Shown here piece by piece: positions 21,318 through 32,549 of a stretch of 64,000 bases of DNA. The DNA is from Endomychus coccineus (Eukaryota; Arthropoda; Insecta; Coleoptera; Endomychidae). Made by a program: the position numbers and the translations under genes. The stretch lies in the NCBI GenBank assembly GCA_958510875.1, contig OY294067.1, positions 146,415,743 to 146,479,742 on the forward strand, written 5' to 3'. The notes under the pieces were generated by a model. It was not told where the DNA came from and did no database searches. It saw nothing but the letters and a program-made list of their open reading frames with translations. The number at the start of each line of letters is the position of its first letter. Positions within the stretch are counted from its first letter, which is position 1.

Positions 21318-21545
21318 GTTCTTATACGTTGATGCAAACTTCAATCACACCAAATTTGATTATCTGCAGAGAAACACAGGTTCTGCTTAGATGTTGCTGC
21401 AAACTTTTATGAATTTTGATTTAGTAAGCTGCAGAGGAGCATAGCTTCTTCTCAGATGTTAGTGCAAACTTCAATGAGTTTTAAATTCAATGAGCTGCAG
21501 AGATGTACATGTTCTTTTCAGATATAGGTGCAAACTGAATTTTCT
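21318..21545. repeat. 65-66 base minisatellite, 3.4 units
   Basis: TGCAAAC recurs at 21333, 21398, 21463 and 21529, and CTGCAGAG once per unit. Units are roughly 75-80% alike. It is outside the LTR; no gene. Confidence 0.8.
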
Positions 21546-21988
21546 TCTTGAGTTTCCTATTTACAGGTCTCTCGCATTTTCCGCTACAATTTGACATATG
21601 ATTCCATCTGATTATGTTCCAAATAACCTATTAATTCTTATTATGTTATGTTATGTCTTAACATTTGACAGTTGTTGCAAACTTAAAATTGATAAATGAT
21701 TCAAATATAAATTACCTCATACATTCTTGTGTAAACTGAAATATCTTAATACTCACTCATGTCTATTACAAATTCTTAACCTATTCTTGTTAATATCTAT
21801 CTGCAGATAGTCTCAAATCATTCGAGTAATGATTTCTTCTCATCGTAGCACTGTACGTCCCTTCACTTTACACTTTTTCACTTTACTCTCTCATCTACTT
21901 CACAATTCAATTTTTATCATTGTACATTCCTTCATTCACTATTTTATTCATATAACTTACTTTTAAATAACGTTTTCATTCCATGTCA

Positions 21989-21989
<1 letters not shown>

Positions 21990-22068
<79 letters not shown>
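21990..22068. repeat. (TA)n microsatellite
   Basis: About 39 TA units. It borders the left arm of the palindrome that follows. Open frames of alternating Ile and Tyr over this and the other TA tracts are artefacts. Confidence 0.95.
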
Positions 22069-22074
<6 letters not shown>

Positions 22075-22117
22075 TATGTATATTTGTATGCTTTCTTGGT
22101 ATATTGGTTCGTATATA

Positions 22118-22562
22118 TACTGAAAATAGAATGAAATAAAAATTGTTTTTTGACGTTTCGACAATGTTTATTGCCTTTATCAAAATGTGAATTAGTGTTT
22201 CCATGTAATTTAGAAAAGAATAGATGATTTCGATTAATGAAATGCGTCTGCAGCCGACTTGTGTTTTAAGATCCAGTTAAAACTGCAGAAAACATTGGAT
22301 CGGTTGTGTGTGAAAGAGTTATGTATGGCTAATTCAATCCATTTCAAATTGTAATTAGCCATACATAACTCTTTCACACACAACCGATCCAATGTTTTCT
22401 GCAGTTTTAATTGGATCTTAAAACACAAGTCGGCTGCAGACGCATTTCATTAATCGAAATCATCTATTCTTTTCTAAATTACATGGAAACACTAATTCAC
22501 ATTTTGATAAAGGCAATAAACATTGTCGAAACGTCAAAAAGAATTTTTATTTCATTTTATTT

Positions 22563-22570
<8 letters not shown>
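22118..22570. repeat. Large palindrome of a dispersed repeat (arms ~220 bases)
   Basis: Arms 22118-22341 and 22349-22570 pair almost throughout, with a loop of under 20 bases near 22345. Each arm is flanked outside by (TA)n. The arm unit recurs at 60,200-60,480 and, degenerate, at 32,295-32,425. It contains a decayed hammerhead-like core (22504-22534 on plus, its mirror on minus near 22155-22190). Confidence 0.88.

Positions 22571-22628
<58 letters not shown>
22571..22628. repeat. (TA)n microsatellite
   Basis: About 29 TA units joining the two palindromes. Confidence 0.95.
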
Positions 22629-22629
<1 letters not shown>

Positions 22630-22885
22630 CTTAAGAGATATAGAATTAAATTTTCTGAATTATGAAGATAACTTAGATAATTTAACATAGGATTATAAAG
22701 ATGAATAAACGTAAAAGATTGAACCATAGGCGGGATTCGAACCCACATTTCTGATTTCTGGAAATGTGGGTTCGAATCCCGCCTATGGTTCAATCTTTTA
22801 CGTTTATTCATCTTTATAATCCTATGTTAAATTATCTAAGTTATCTTCATAATTCAGAAAATTTAATTCTATATCTCTTAAGTTA
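22629..22885. repeat. 250-base palindrome containing a tRNA T-arm
   Basis: Arms of about 120 bases pair almost perfectly around 22753-22760. Near the centre each arm carries GTGGGTTCGAATCCCGC, a T stem and loop with a canonical B-box, followed by CTATGGTTCA. This is a 3' tRNA half or a tRNA-derived SINE piece; no D-arm or anticodon arm is present. Part of the outer arm recurs at 31,010-31,125. Confidence 0.8.
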
Positions 22886-22927
22886 CATACACGATAGTGG
22901 CCAATTAGGCAAAGAAACTTTGAACTT

Positions 22928-22929
<2 letters not shown>

Positions 22930-22971
<42 letters not shown>

Positions 22972-23267
22972 TATTTCATCTCTCGGTAAAATACATATTT
23001 ACAATTCTGTTAAACATTTGTATAATACTTGTTAAAATTGACGTTGGTGTTTCAGAATATGTCGGTTTTCTGTATAATGTATAATAGGGTTTTGTTTTCA
23101 AACGTTATATTAGTGAATTGTCTGTTTTCTCTGAATTTGAGTTCCGACTTGTAATAATTCTGACTAGTTTATAGAATTCATTCTTGGAATGTGACACTCC
23201 CTAGTAGATTTTCGTACCGAATATTTGAATTACCGCGTATTCCAATTTACAGGTTCAGCTATTGACA
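22930..23267. other. (TA)n tract and unassigned sequence
   Basis: (TA)n at about 22930-22973, then 290 bases without a recognisable feature, up to the Met of the next gene. Confidence 0.6.
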
Positions 23268-25430
23268 ATGTCGAAACGGTCAGCATTGATATTGAAACTA
23301 GCTAAAAATGTGTATGAACCTGATTGGAACATTCTCGAAACTCGAAATGACAATAATACTGATCTTCCCAATAATATTAACATGGAATCATCTGGAAACG
23401 ATGACCTTGTCTTAGGAAAAGGAAAATTTTAGTAAATATTGTGATTTTCCAACTTTTTAATACTTTTCTCTGTTTGCAGATGATGCGAATCGAATAAACG
23501 TGAGAGCACAAGCTATGATGAGTAAGAGAACAATGGTTCTACAGTCACTGTTCGAATACCTCCTCCTATTCTATAAAAGAATGATGATTCTGACAGCGGG
23601 AAGGAAAATATTGATCCATTTGCCAATACGGATGATAGTGACATAGATCAAACCTACATTGCCCCTTCAGATAGTGAAAGTTCTGTGAAATTAGGAGAGC
23701 AAAATCTGTCATTAGATGGCAAAAGTGAACTAGGAAGTAAGCGTACTAGAAAACGTAAGCGTAACAAAACCCAGTGGAAAAAACAGCTGCAAAATTTGCC
23801 AGGAATTCCGGACGGAAGTATGTTCACGTTCTAAAAAGGTTATGAAAGAACGGCGAATGAAAACACCTTGCAGAGATACCGTGAATATGAAAGTACAACT
23901 AAGGTTAACAAAGAAGTTCACCAACATATTTTCAACACTTACTGGGCTCTGGGAGATGTACAACGACAACGAGATTTTTTATCACCTTGTATGATTTCAT
24001 TCAATCCTGAATATCAATATCACCGAAATGAAAAGAAACGACGGAATAACAACGGATTTCATTTTCAAGTTGATGAAGAGCGTGTACTTGTATGTAAATT
24101 TTTTCTGAAATCTACGATAGACATGACAGACAGATCAATAAGGACTGTAATTAGTAAAAATGATGTGGGCATAGTACTGACAGATCTTCGGGGCAAACAT
24201 GGACACCATTCTACATTAGATGTTGGTATAAAAGAAATAATTCGGAAGCACATAAACTCGATTCCCAGAATCGAAAGTCATCACACGAGGGCCCGTTCAA
24301 CTGGAGGATATATTGAAGATGGGAAGTCTTTACGTGATTCACATAGAGATTTGTTTCAGGAGTGTATGGATATAAACGTTCAAATTTTTACTCGTGAATT
24401 TAACATATTTTTTTTTCCGCCCAATGAAAATCAATGTGGGCTCTGTGCAACTTAAATAAATTCTGCTAAAGGAGAACAAATTAGATTAGCTGTTGAATAT
24501 GAACTACACCTCTCCGAAAAGGAGCTATCTCGTGACGAAAACACAAAAGACAGAGAGAAACTGTCTGCAAATTATATTATAGTCTCCTTTGATCTCCGGG
24601 CAATGATGATGCCTTGTCCCAAAGGAGACACATCCAGTTCTTATTACAAATCCAAATTGAGTGTACTCAATCTTACAGTTTATGAAATGAAGAAGAAAAA
24701 GATGAAGGTCAGTGTTATTGCTATGTCTGGGATGAAACTCAGGAGCACAGAGGGGCTAATGAAATTGGCACTTACCTCTTGAAATATATAGAAAATAGAA
24801 CTCGAAACGCACCAGATATTCCAATTGATATTGTGTTTTATTCCGATAATTGCTTTGGTCAACAGAAGAACCGATGTATTATCACTGTGTATATTTACGA
24901 GTTGCTGAAATTTCCTTACTTGAATTCCATCACTCACAAATATCATGTTGTAGTACACAAGCAGAATGAGGGAGATAACGCCCATTCTGTGATCGAACGT
25001 CAAATCAAATGATGTTTGAAATCGAGACCCATTTTTTCACCCACAAAATTCGTTGCAATTATCAAAGCTGCCAAGAAGAGCAGAAACCCATATTCGGTTA
25101 CAGAAATGGGTTTTTCAGATTTTGTCGATACAAAAATATTTCATAAGGCAATGGGAAATATGGATAATGAAGAGGAACGTGACCATAAACTCAGTAATAT
25201 GCAAATAATTAAAATAAAAATTATCCTTTCACAATTTTCTATAAAATATACTATGCTGATATAGAGTTCAGTCCGTATATCCTATGAAAAAAACCGCAAA
25301 GCCATTGTATAAGCAGAAAATAAACATAAGCGAAACAAAGGAAAAAAGTATTTTCGAATTATTGACAAAAAAATATATTCCCAGTCGGTATTCGGAGTTC
25401 TCTAAGAATCTTCGAATATAAACAAATTTT
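23268..25430 (+). pseudogene. Transposase-like gene of an unnamed insect-expanded family
   Basis: Starts MSKRSALILKLAKN at 23268. A short candidate intron (GTAAAT to TTGCAG, about 23435-23479) follows. The remaining pieces lie in different frames: 23868-24455 with VCKFFLKSTIDM, DLRGKHGHHS and INSIPRIESHHTRARS; 24470-24700 with a FDLRAMMMPCPKG motif; 24779-25012 with VFYSDNCFGQQKNR and HKQNEGDNAHS; and a tail to about 25264. Pairs of acidic residues in FDL and YSDN motifs suggest a DDE-type catalytic core. I know this pattern from many uncharacterised arthropod repeat genes but cannot name the superfamily. Stops and frameshifts show decay. Confidence 0.55.
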
Positions 25431-26799
25431 TCATCATTAGTTTAATCTCAGACAAATATAAATTTAATTTTGTTGTGTTTATTTTTAAGTTGTCTTCTTT
25501 CAAATGAAAAGTTTGATTAAAAACATGCGTATAATTTACAGATGACAGAAATGACCAATAAGCTTGCTCATTATGTAGAAAAGTGACATAACTCTAAAAA
25601 GGGGGGAATTCACCCCGAATTAAAAGGTCTATAAATGATATTAAAATCAGTTCAAGTAGAGTATATACCTGTGTATTAATTCATCATAAAAAATCACATA
25701 TCCTGAAAGGTTATAATAACTCAACATTCGGACACCCTCGACGCTATACATCGATAAATTTCTGAGCCGAACAAATCCAAAATATAGGCATTACAGAACA
25801 ACGATAAAGATTGACAGCTTTATAGTTATTCTACGATAGAGCAACAAATTCTTTTCTCTAGGAATCAGGTGATTTGTTTCATTATCATTATTCTGTGTTT
25901 ATCATTAAACCATTCGTGTTTTGTCGGGCATTGATTATTAAGACAAGAGCTTTATTTAGAACCTTTAATGGTTTAGTCTTGTTGTTTTCACTAGTATGTT
26001 TGTGTACAATCTTATGTTTATTGTTAATTGTACCTTTGTACAGTGTGGTTTACTGCACTTTGTTTTCTTGTTTCTTGAATTATAGGTACTTTTAACAAGG
26101 GGATATATACGCCTACGAATAATAGATGCGTACCCACCTATTAGTATTAGTATTAGTATTAATTTCCATTCTATTTTTGATTAATAATTTTTAAATTAGA
26201 TAAAATGATAACCTCATTCACGATATAACCTGTTGCTAGTTGTAAACGCCATTTTCTTGATGATACTACACGATGAGCAATTTTGATTCAATGTCGTCTT
26301 CAGTCCATTCTGAATTCTGTCGAATGAAAAGGTCAAACCTTTCCCAAAAATGGGTGGTATACTACTCACCAGTAGTTAGGTACAAGTTATTTTAAATAAT
26401 AATTTCGTTTCGATGGCCGTGCATGCTGCTTGCAAGAAGCAGAGATAAAAATGTGGGCTTCTTAAGTATTAAAACACATATCAAAAGAGCATAGAGTTGT
26501 TTCCTTAGTCTGAAGCGAATAGAAATGAACTGTGTAATATCCGTGGAATTCAGTATTCCATTGTGTTCATAATTATATAACGGAAAAGTTACGGAAATTT
26601 TTCGAGTAACTAAATAGACGTTAGCGTCATTTGTCGAAACAGGAGTCTCCTTTCAGGGCACATAACGAATAAAATGATTCTTCTGATGCTGGTGACTTCC
26701 ATGAAACATTTAATTCACTTATAAATAGCGATGTGGAAATTTGAGAACCTGCATTCTCAAACCTGCATTGTTCTTTTCGGTGCAAGCTGACGACACTAC
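25431..26799. other. No gene recognised
   Basis: AT-rich sequence with scattered stops in all frames. A short (TATTAG)n-like run lies near 26138-26162. The part from about 26640 may belong to the transposase remnant that follows. Confidence 0.5.
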
Positions 26800-27660
26800 A
26801 CTCAACGAAAAGTCACAGTGTGCTATTTCAATCCGATATATGGGAAAATGAAAGAAAGGTTTCAATGTTTTCATGATGTGAGTGAAGATAGAACAGCCAT
26901 CGCTATGTATGATTCATTTACGTCTCTTTTAGGACCGTTTTATTATACAAATAAATTGGTAGGAGAAAGTTATCATGGCCCTAGTGTAGAGGCAGGTGCT
27001 TCGAACAATCTACAACAAACAATCAAGGATGATACACCGACGGCTTTGTTCACATATTGTTGTATCTATTGGCTAAATATAGTTCTGCGAAAGGCTCTTA
27101 AACTATAAAAAACTGTCGTGTCTATTTTGCCAATGCCAATACCTTCATTTTCCATCAGCCAAACGAACTTCCATTCTAAATTCCGTACTACGAAAAAGGA
27201 AACTGTTTCCCTGGGATACCAGATGGGCATGCAATAAAAGATGTTTTAAATTCTGAATGGGATGACTTAAAACTTCAATTATTGAGGACGATCCTCAGTG
27301 ACTGGTAAGTAAATGAAAGGAGTGACAGGCTATTTGAAATTTTCAAACAAACTTGGAATTCTCCCTCCTAAACACTGCGTACAGAAGAATGTATTTGAAA
27401 TTTTGCAAAAGAAATCTTAAGTTATTGGCTGATGCAAACCCCAAATATTTTTGGACAGAGATCGTATAAAATCTTCTAGAAATTAATTAGCATATAAAGA
27501 AATGTTCGAAATTGCGAAACATGGGAGATCTTCTGGACCAACAGCCACAAGAATTAAATTATCTAACGCTATCAAGGGTGACGAAAGAGCAACCCTTCGA
27601 AGTTTATTTTATGAAATATTGGACAATATTGTCACATAAGCAGAACTAAGGCTTGCAGAT
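26800..27660 (+). pseudogene. hAT (ZMYM-type) transposase fragment
   Basis: Open 26818-27108, with GASNNLQQTIKDD, then YCCIYWLNIVLRKALK. This is the region around the catalytic Asp and the His/Cys-Leu-Asn-Leu motif of ZMYM/DUF4371-type hAT transposases; the usual CH before LN is altered. Downstream pieces to about 27660 continue in broken frames. No terminal repeats identified. Confidence 0.6.
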
Positions 27661-28265
27661 ATGTCAACCAACTTCTATCAAAACATTTTTAACAAACCTA
27701 AATTAGTCAATGTATAACAGGTAATCAAGTTGGAAAATTAAACGTTCACTCAATAATAAATTCTTTTGAAAACAATCATCATGGAGGAATATTTTCGGAG
27801 TCTTCCAAATTGTTTGTTTTGATTGCTACAATACTAGTAACAAGTACCTCGTAACGTATCAATACTCAGAGCAAATATTCAATGCAAATGAACGATTGTC
27901 GTCACTTGCACTTATTTCAATCAAGGTAGATTCAAGAAGCTGATGATTTGACTAAAATAATAATGAGTAAATTTTATTTACTGAAAGACCAGCGTATTAA
28001 TTTAATTCCAGAAAAATTATAAAGCTTTTTTCGAATAAGCAAGACTTGTTCATGCATACCTATGCTGGTACGATATACCACAAAGTAAAGTCACAAAAAC
28101 ATCAGATCAAATCATAAAATAGACTATATTGATTAACATGGTATTATTGGTATATTACCTACCTACTTGTATATCACCGAGGTACTCATCGGTATTTATA
28201 CATTACTCACCATGTTGTTTATATACAGTGAATAACTCCTCTGAATATGGAGTATTTCTGGTACA
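27661..28265. other. No gene recognised
   Basis: AT-rich, no open frame or repeat that I can identify. Confidence 0.5.
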
Positions 28266-28760
28266 CTAGAAGTTGGCTCTTATAAAACCTGTACTCAGGA
28301 AAACAGACCACACGAAAATGGAGAACTACAGACTTATTACCATATTCTCATTTTTTTCAAAAATTTCTGAAACAGTAATGTGTACTAGACTAATCAACTG
28401 TATACAATCTTTCAATTCAGTTAACTAGCATGAATCATGAGTATAGAAAAGATACATCGACTGTCACTTTATTCAGTTTTACAATTTTCTTACATGGTTT
28501 GAAAATGACCAAAAATGCTTGGGGTATTCTTAGATTTATAAAAAGCTTTGAATGTCGAATAATGATATGCTACTGGATAATTCGGAAAAATATTAATTCT
28601 TTATTAAACAAGTGTTAGATCGGGATCGCTACGTAGTTACTGACCTAAGTTAACAATTTACCAGCTTTCAATATGGAGATATATGCTCTCCGCAAATATG
28701 AAGCCAAGGCTTGAAGATACTACGGATCAGTCATAATTATTATTCATCACTTAGGCCTTA
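28266..28760 (+). pseudogene. LINE reverse transcriptase fragment
   Basis: Reading from 28270 shows ALIKPVLRKTD followed by TKMENYRLITIFSFFSKI, the RT finger region of jockey/CR1-like LINEs, then a frameshifted motif A (a DL pair near 28540) and later pieces to 28760. It is a short decayed fragment with stops. Confidence 0.65.
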
Positions 28761-31009
28761 AATGAGTAAACTGATGCTATAGTTAGAGAATTTTTACATG
28801 TAGGTATTCCTATACTTACGTTCAAGATTGATTGAGGTCAACCGAATTGTGGCATTCGTTTCTATGGACATATATTTTGTTAGATTCAAGATAATCCCAA
28901 GTATGTACCATTAACAACCGACTACCTGTTTTAGGGAATGACTTTTCATTCATCAAGATGGCCTGTCCGCAATAAAATATGGGAACGGATTCTCAGCCCC
29001 TCCGTAAATATAGCTAAGTAATTCTAGAGTTAGTCTGAATAATAATTATATTCGCAATCCATTTTATATCTGTTTAGATTGAAGCTCATATTTTGAATCA
29101 AGTAGTCGGTATAATACCCCCTTTTATATACAAGCTCCATACTAAAAACATGTTCTCCCGGAATTATTTCTCAAATATTTTAATTGGGCGATTCGTGGTT
29201 CATTTTTCTTTTTATCGATTTTCATTATTAAATTTTCCCAGATACTGTCTTGCCTGTTCACCATAGCCTTTTGTCAATACACAATCATATATTTTTTTGT
29301 ATTCCATGATAGAAGTCATCACTTTGTGATAATTTATCATATTGACATAATAAAATAAAACATTTATATATTATTTGAATAAAACTCATCAGCCATTTGG
29401 GCTATTAGCGGACGGTAATTGAATACATGTCTTGTAACGTGGTTAAATTTTATACAGCAGATTAGTATCTCTTAGAAATTTTATGGTACTCAGGTTATTG
29501 TTTGGTTGTAATGATTCTTCGATATTATCGGATATATCATTCTCAGTTCTTTCCACGAAGTATGTTATACATGCCATTAATAAATCATATTTTTGCTCAT
29601 CATTCTTTGATCGTTCCCAAGCATGCTTTTAGGAAACATCACTGGATCCCGAGTTACCTCATACCTTTCTTGAACTATAATAATTATTCTGTGATGTATA
29701 AGTAGAACAGTAGTGTTCAATGTTTTGATAGTACGTGAATCTGTTCATGCGATGAGATGGATAGTGGAGACGGAAGGGAAGAGCTTGGTTCATTACAGAA
29801 ATGCACACCGTAGTCATTAATTTAGAGAAAGTAAGCTTTGAGATTCACGTCACCGCATTCATCGCCGCATCTTTGTTCCAACTTAACCAACCAAAAGATA
29901 TACGGTCACAATTTATATCCACTGAATTGCAACTGCCTTCCATTATTGATCACCTTTTATAACAATTTATGATGGCCCATTGAATGAGGATAATTCTGCA
30001 AACTATCAACCAATATACGTGACGTTCGGTTGGGAAACAGGTAGCTTGCGGAAATTATCCCTTTATCCATGTGACCAAGCAGTATAATAGAGCATGAATC
30101 GCGATTTGTAACGTCGCCAGAGATTTCTGGAGATTTCCAGTCAATTTGTTTCGACATGAATTCAAGGGAAGTTACGCATATTTTCTGAAACTAGAAATAT
30201 TATAGCACTCAATACTCTATGTAGCTAGTATATGAGAAGGATAATATGCAGATTGTTTCCTAAAATATTTCAATCCTTCAACTAGAAAGTTATTGGCTCG
30301 GTTTAGTTTGAAGCATACAAAAACTCAGCAACAAGCTCTTCCATCCACCGTTACAGGCTGTATCCCAGAAATTTACATGGCTTATACTATTCCCGCTTCG
30401 TTAACTACTCTACCACAGATAAGGTATCTTTAGCCTCACAGATGCGATACTTCCTAGAAAGGCATTATCAATTATGGATCTCACCATATAATTCAAATAT
30501 TTCCATGGTTGTCTGTTATTCCACCACCAGAGATTTCAGGTAGACGAACTAGAAGAGCCCAAGCTGGTCACAATTTAATTGTCGAATTCAAGTCCTGCCG
30601 AACTTCTTCTTACATGACTTCATTCTTCTACTAAATCTAAAACCCAAAGTCCATCTCCTCTCTCAACACTCCAACGCTGACTAACGCCATATTTTTCGAA
30701 CATTTAAATTTAAATGAAGTATCTTAATGAAACAATCTTCCCATTCGACGCGTTCCGGCTTTCGCCTACTTCAGGAATTTATCTATTGTTCACATTTCAA
30801 ACTGAAATTTAACAAAATATTCCATGCCCTACCACACATCAACTATCCACGCTCATCCATCTGAAGCTTAGTCGTTTTGAAGTAAGGATTGTAGGTCAGA
30901 GTATTACTATGATTGGCAATTACTCGACAGTACTTATTCAGCAGCAACAGCATCTTGGTTCTTATATATTTCAATAGAACTGACTAAGATATGTTCTGGT
31001 TCACGTATG
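28761..31009. other. No gene recognised (2.2 kb)
   Basis: AT-rich, short accidental frames only (for example 29502-29705 and the minus frame at 29957-30157, neither with family features). I see no terminal repeats. Confidence 0.5.
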
Positions 31010-31125
31010 AATAGGTTTCTTTGCCTAATTGGTCACAATTTCGTGTAGCTGCATTGAGAGATACAGAATTAAATTTTCTGAAGATGATTTAACATAGGGT
31101 TATAAAGATGAATAAACGTAAAACA
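31010..31125 (-). repeat. Dispersed repeat shared with 22,795-22,905
   Basis: GCCTAATTGG, AATTAAATTTTCTGA and AAAGATGAATAAACGTAAAA recur in the same order as in the arm of the tRNA-containing palindrome, with gaps. Confidence 0.65.
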
Positions 31126-32294
31126 TTGACAATAATGGACAAAAGCAGGAGATTGTTTTGGAGTGGCGAAGTTGAAATCAAGGTCTTGAATGCCTTATTT
31201 CAATACAAGAAAAAAATCCAATTATATTTCATAGAAAGAGGGTGAGAGGGTATAAATCCAGATACCTCTTCGCGGGGATTTCTGGGTAGTTCATCATGGA
31301 AGTATCCAAATAACGTCTGAAGATGGCGTAACAGCGTTGAAATTTGAGTACGGAAGTTAAAAATAAAAATAATATCAACACAGAGTTCCCGTTTCAGGAT
31401 ATGGCTCAAATTTTTTATTCTAGCTGATTTGTATATGTATTATGGCACCTGAAGATGAGGTCCTTTAATATAATTTGAATTTGGTTAGAATGAATTGCAT
31501 TTGCCTTAACTATCGTTTTTCAAGGAATAATATGATATAAAATGTCGAATAATCATTCTCTCTTGATAATACCAATAAAACCAATCAGATAGATGCATTC
31601 AATTTTTTCATCCGTATCCAAAACTTTAACATCACATTTTTACACAAGGGAAAATAGATCAAGAGAAGTAAAGCTCCAAGCTATAAAATTCAAACAAAAA
31701 TAAGATTTGATAAAAGCGATAAAGCTTTAGTTCATTAATCAAACGTGAAAAATAAGAGCTTTGACATTAATGGGCTCTTTCAGATATATGATTCGCCGCT
31801 AACTTGAAAACGTTGACATTCTCAAGTTGCTCTAGATAGTATCTAATATATTACCCGAAACATACGTTTTGAATAAACTAAACCAAATTAAAAAGGTTAT
31901 CGATCGATTTGTGTCGAATGATATTTTATCAATGAAAGAAGTTTTGATCGTTGATGTATTGAAGGTGCTAATACATTAAAATTACTATTCATAATATGTT
32001 CCGAGATTATACAAGATTACAGCTAGAGGTATAGATACAGTTGAATCTCTGTAAAAGTTTCCACACATTCGAAAATGAAAAAAAAATCGAATTCCTCAGA
32101 CTTTTCAATGCCACTGTGCTTGAAGTTCAATTTTCGTCCAGGCATAATAGGATAGAAGTTTCACTTTCAAGAACAAGTGTGTAATAGAATATTATTGCGT
32201 CATCCCAATGGCGATATTTGGAATCTTGACTCATTTGTAAATGTGTGTTACTTTTTCTTGGTATTTTGGTTTTTTAACATTTCAACTACCAACA
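31126..32294. other. No gene recognised
   Basis: AT-rich with no supported feature; the 69-codon minus frame at 31200-31409 shows no family features. Confidence 0.5.
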
Positions 32295-32425
32295 ATAAAA
32301 TAAGATCAAAGTTATCTATTCTTTTCTGAATAACATAGATACACTAATTAACATAAAAATTTCTGTTGAAGATATAAATAAAATATTGAAACAGCAAAAA
32401 GGAAAAATCTTATTTTATTTTAGTA
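32295..32425 (+). repeat. Degenerate copy of the 22.1/60.2 kb repeat unit
   Basis: Matches the end of the unit: CTATTCTTTTCTGAAT, ACACTAATTAACAT, then a hammerhead-like CTGTTGA...TTGAAAC at 32363-32391, and a final TTATTTTATTTT. More diverged than the other copies. Confidence 0.6.
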
Positions 32426-32549
32426 GTGTTAAAGAACAAAAGTAGAAGAATGGTTCGAAATATATGCAGTTGATAAAACGATGGCTCCTTATAATAGATA
32501 AAGTAAACCAACAAAAATACACTTTCTAATCTATGAAACAAATATACAA

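Noticed and set aside
21976..22204. Open frames of Ile-Tyr repeats over (TA)n (also at 22411-22811, 49877-50370 and 59882-60193)
   Set aside because: They are translations of a dinucleotide repeat on both strands and cannot be distinguished from chance.
22735..22790. Functional tRNA gene
   Set aside because: Only T-arm and part of an acceptor strand are present; no D-arm, anticodon arm or pairing acceptor.
26670..26700. CTGATGC...GAAAC as a hammerhead
   Set aside because: Core A9 is replaced and stem II is only three pairs; the segment more likely belongs to the following hAT remnant.
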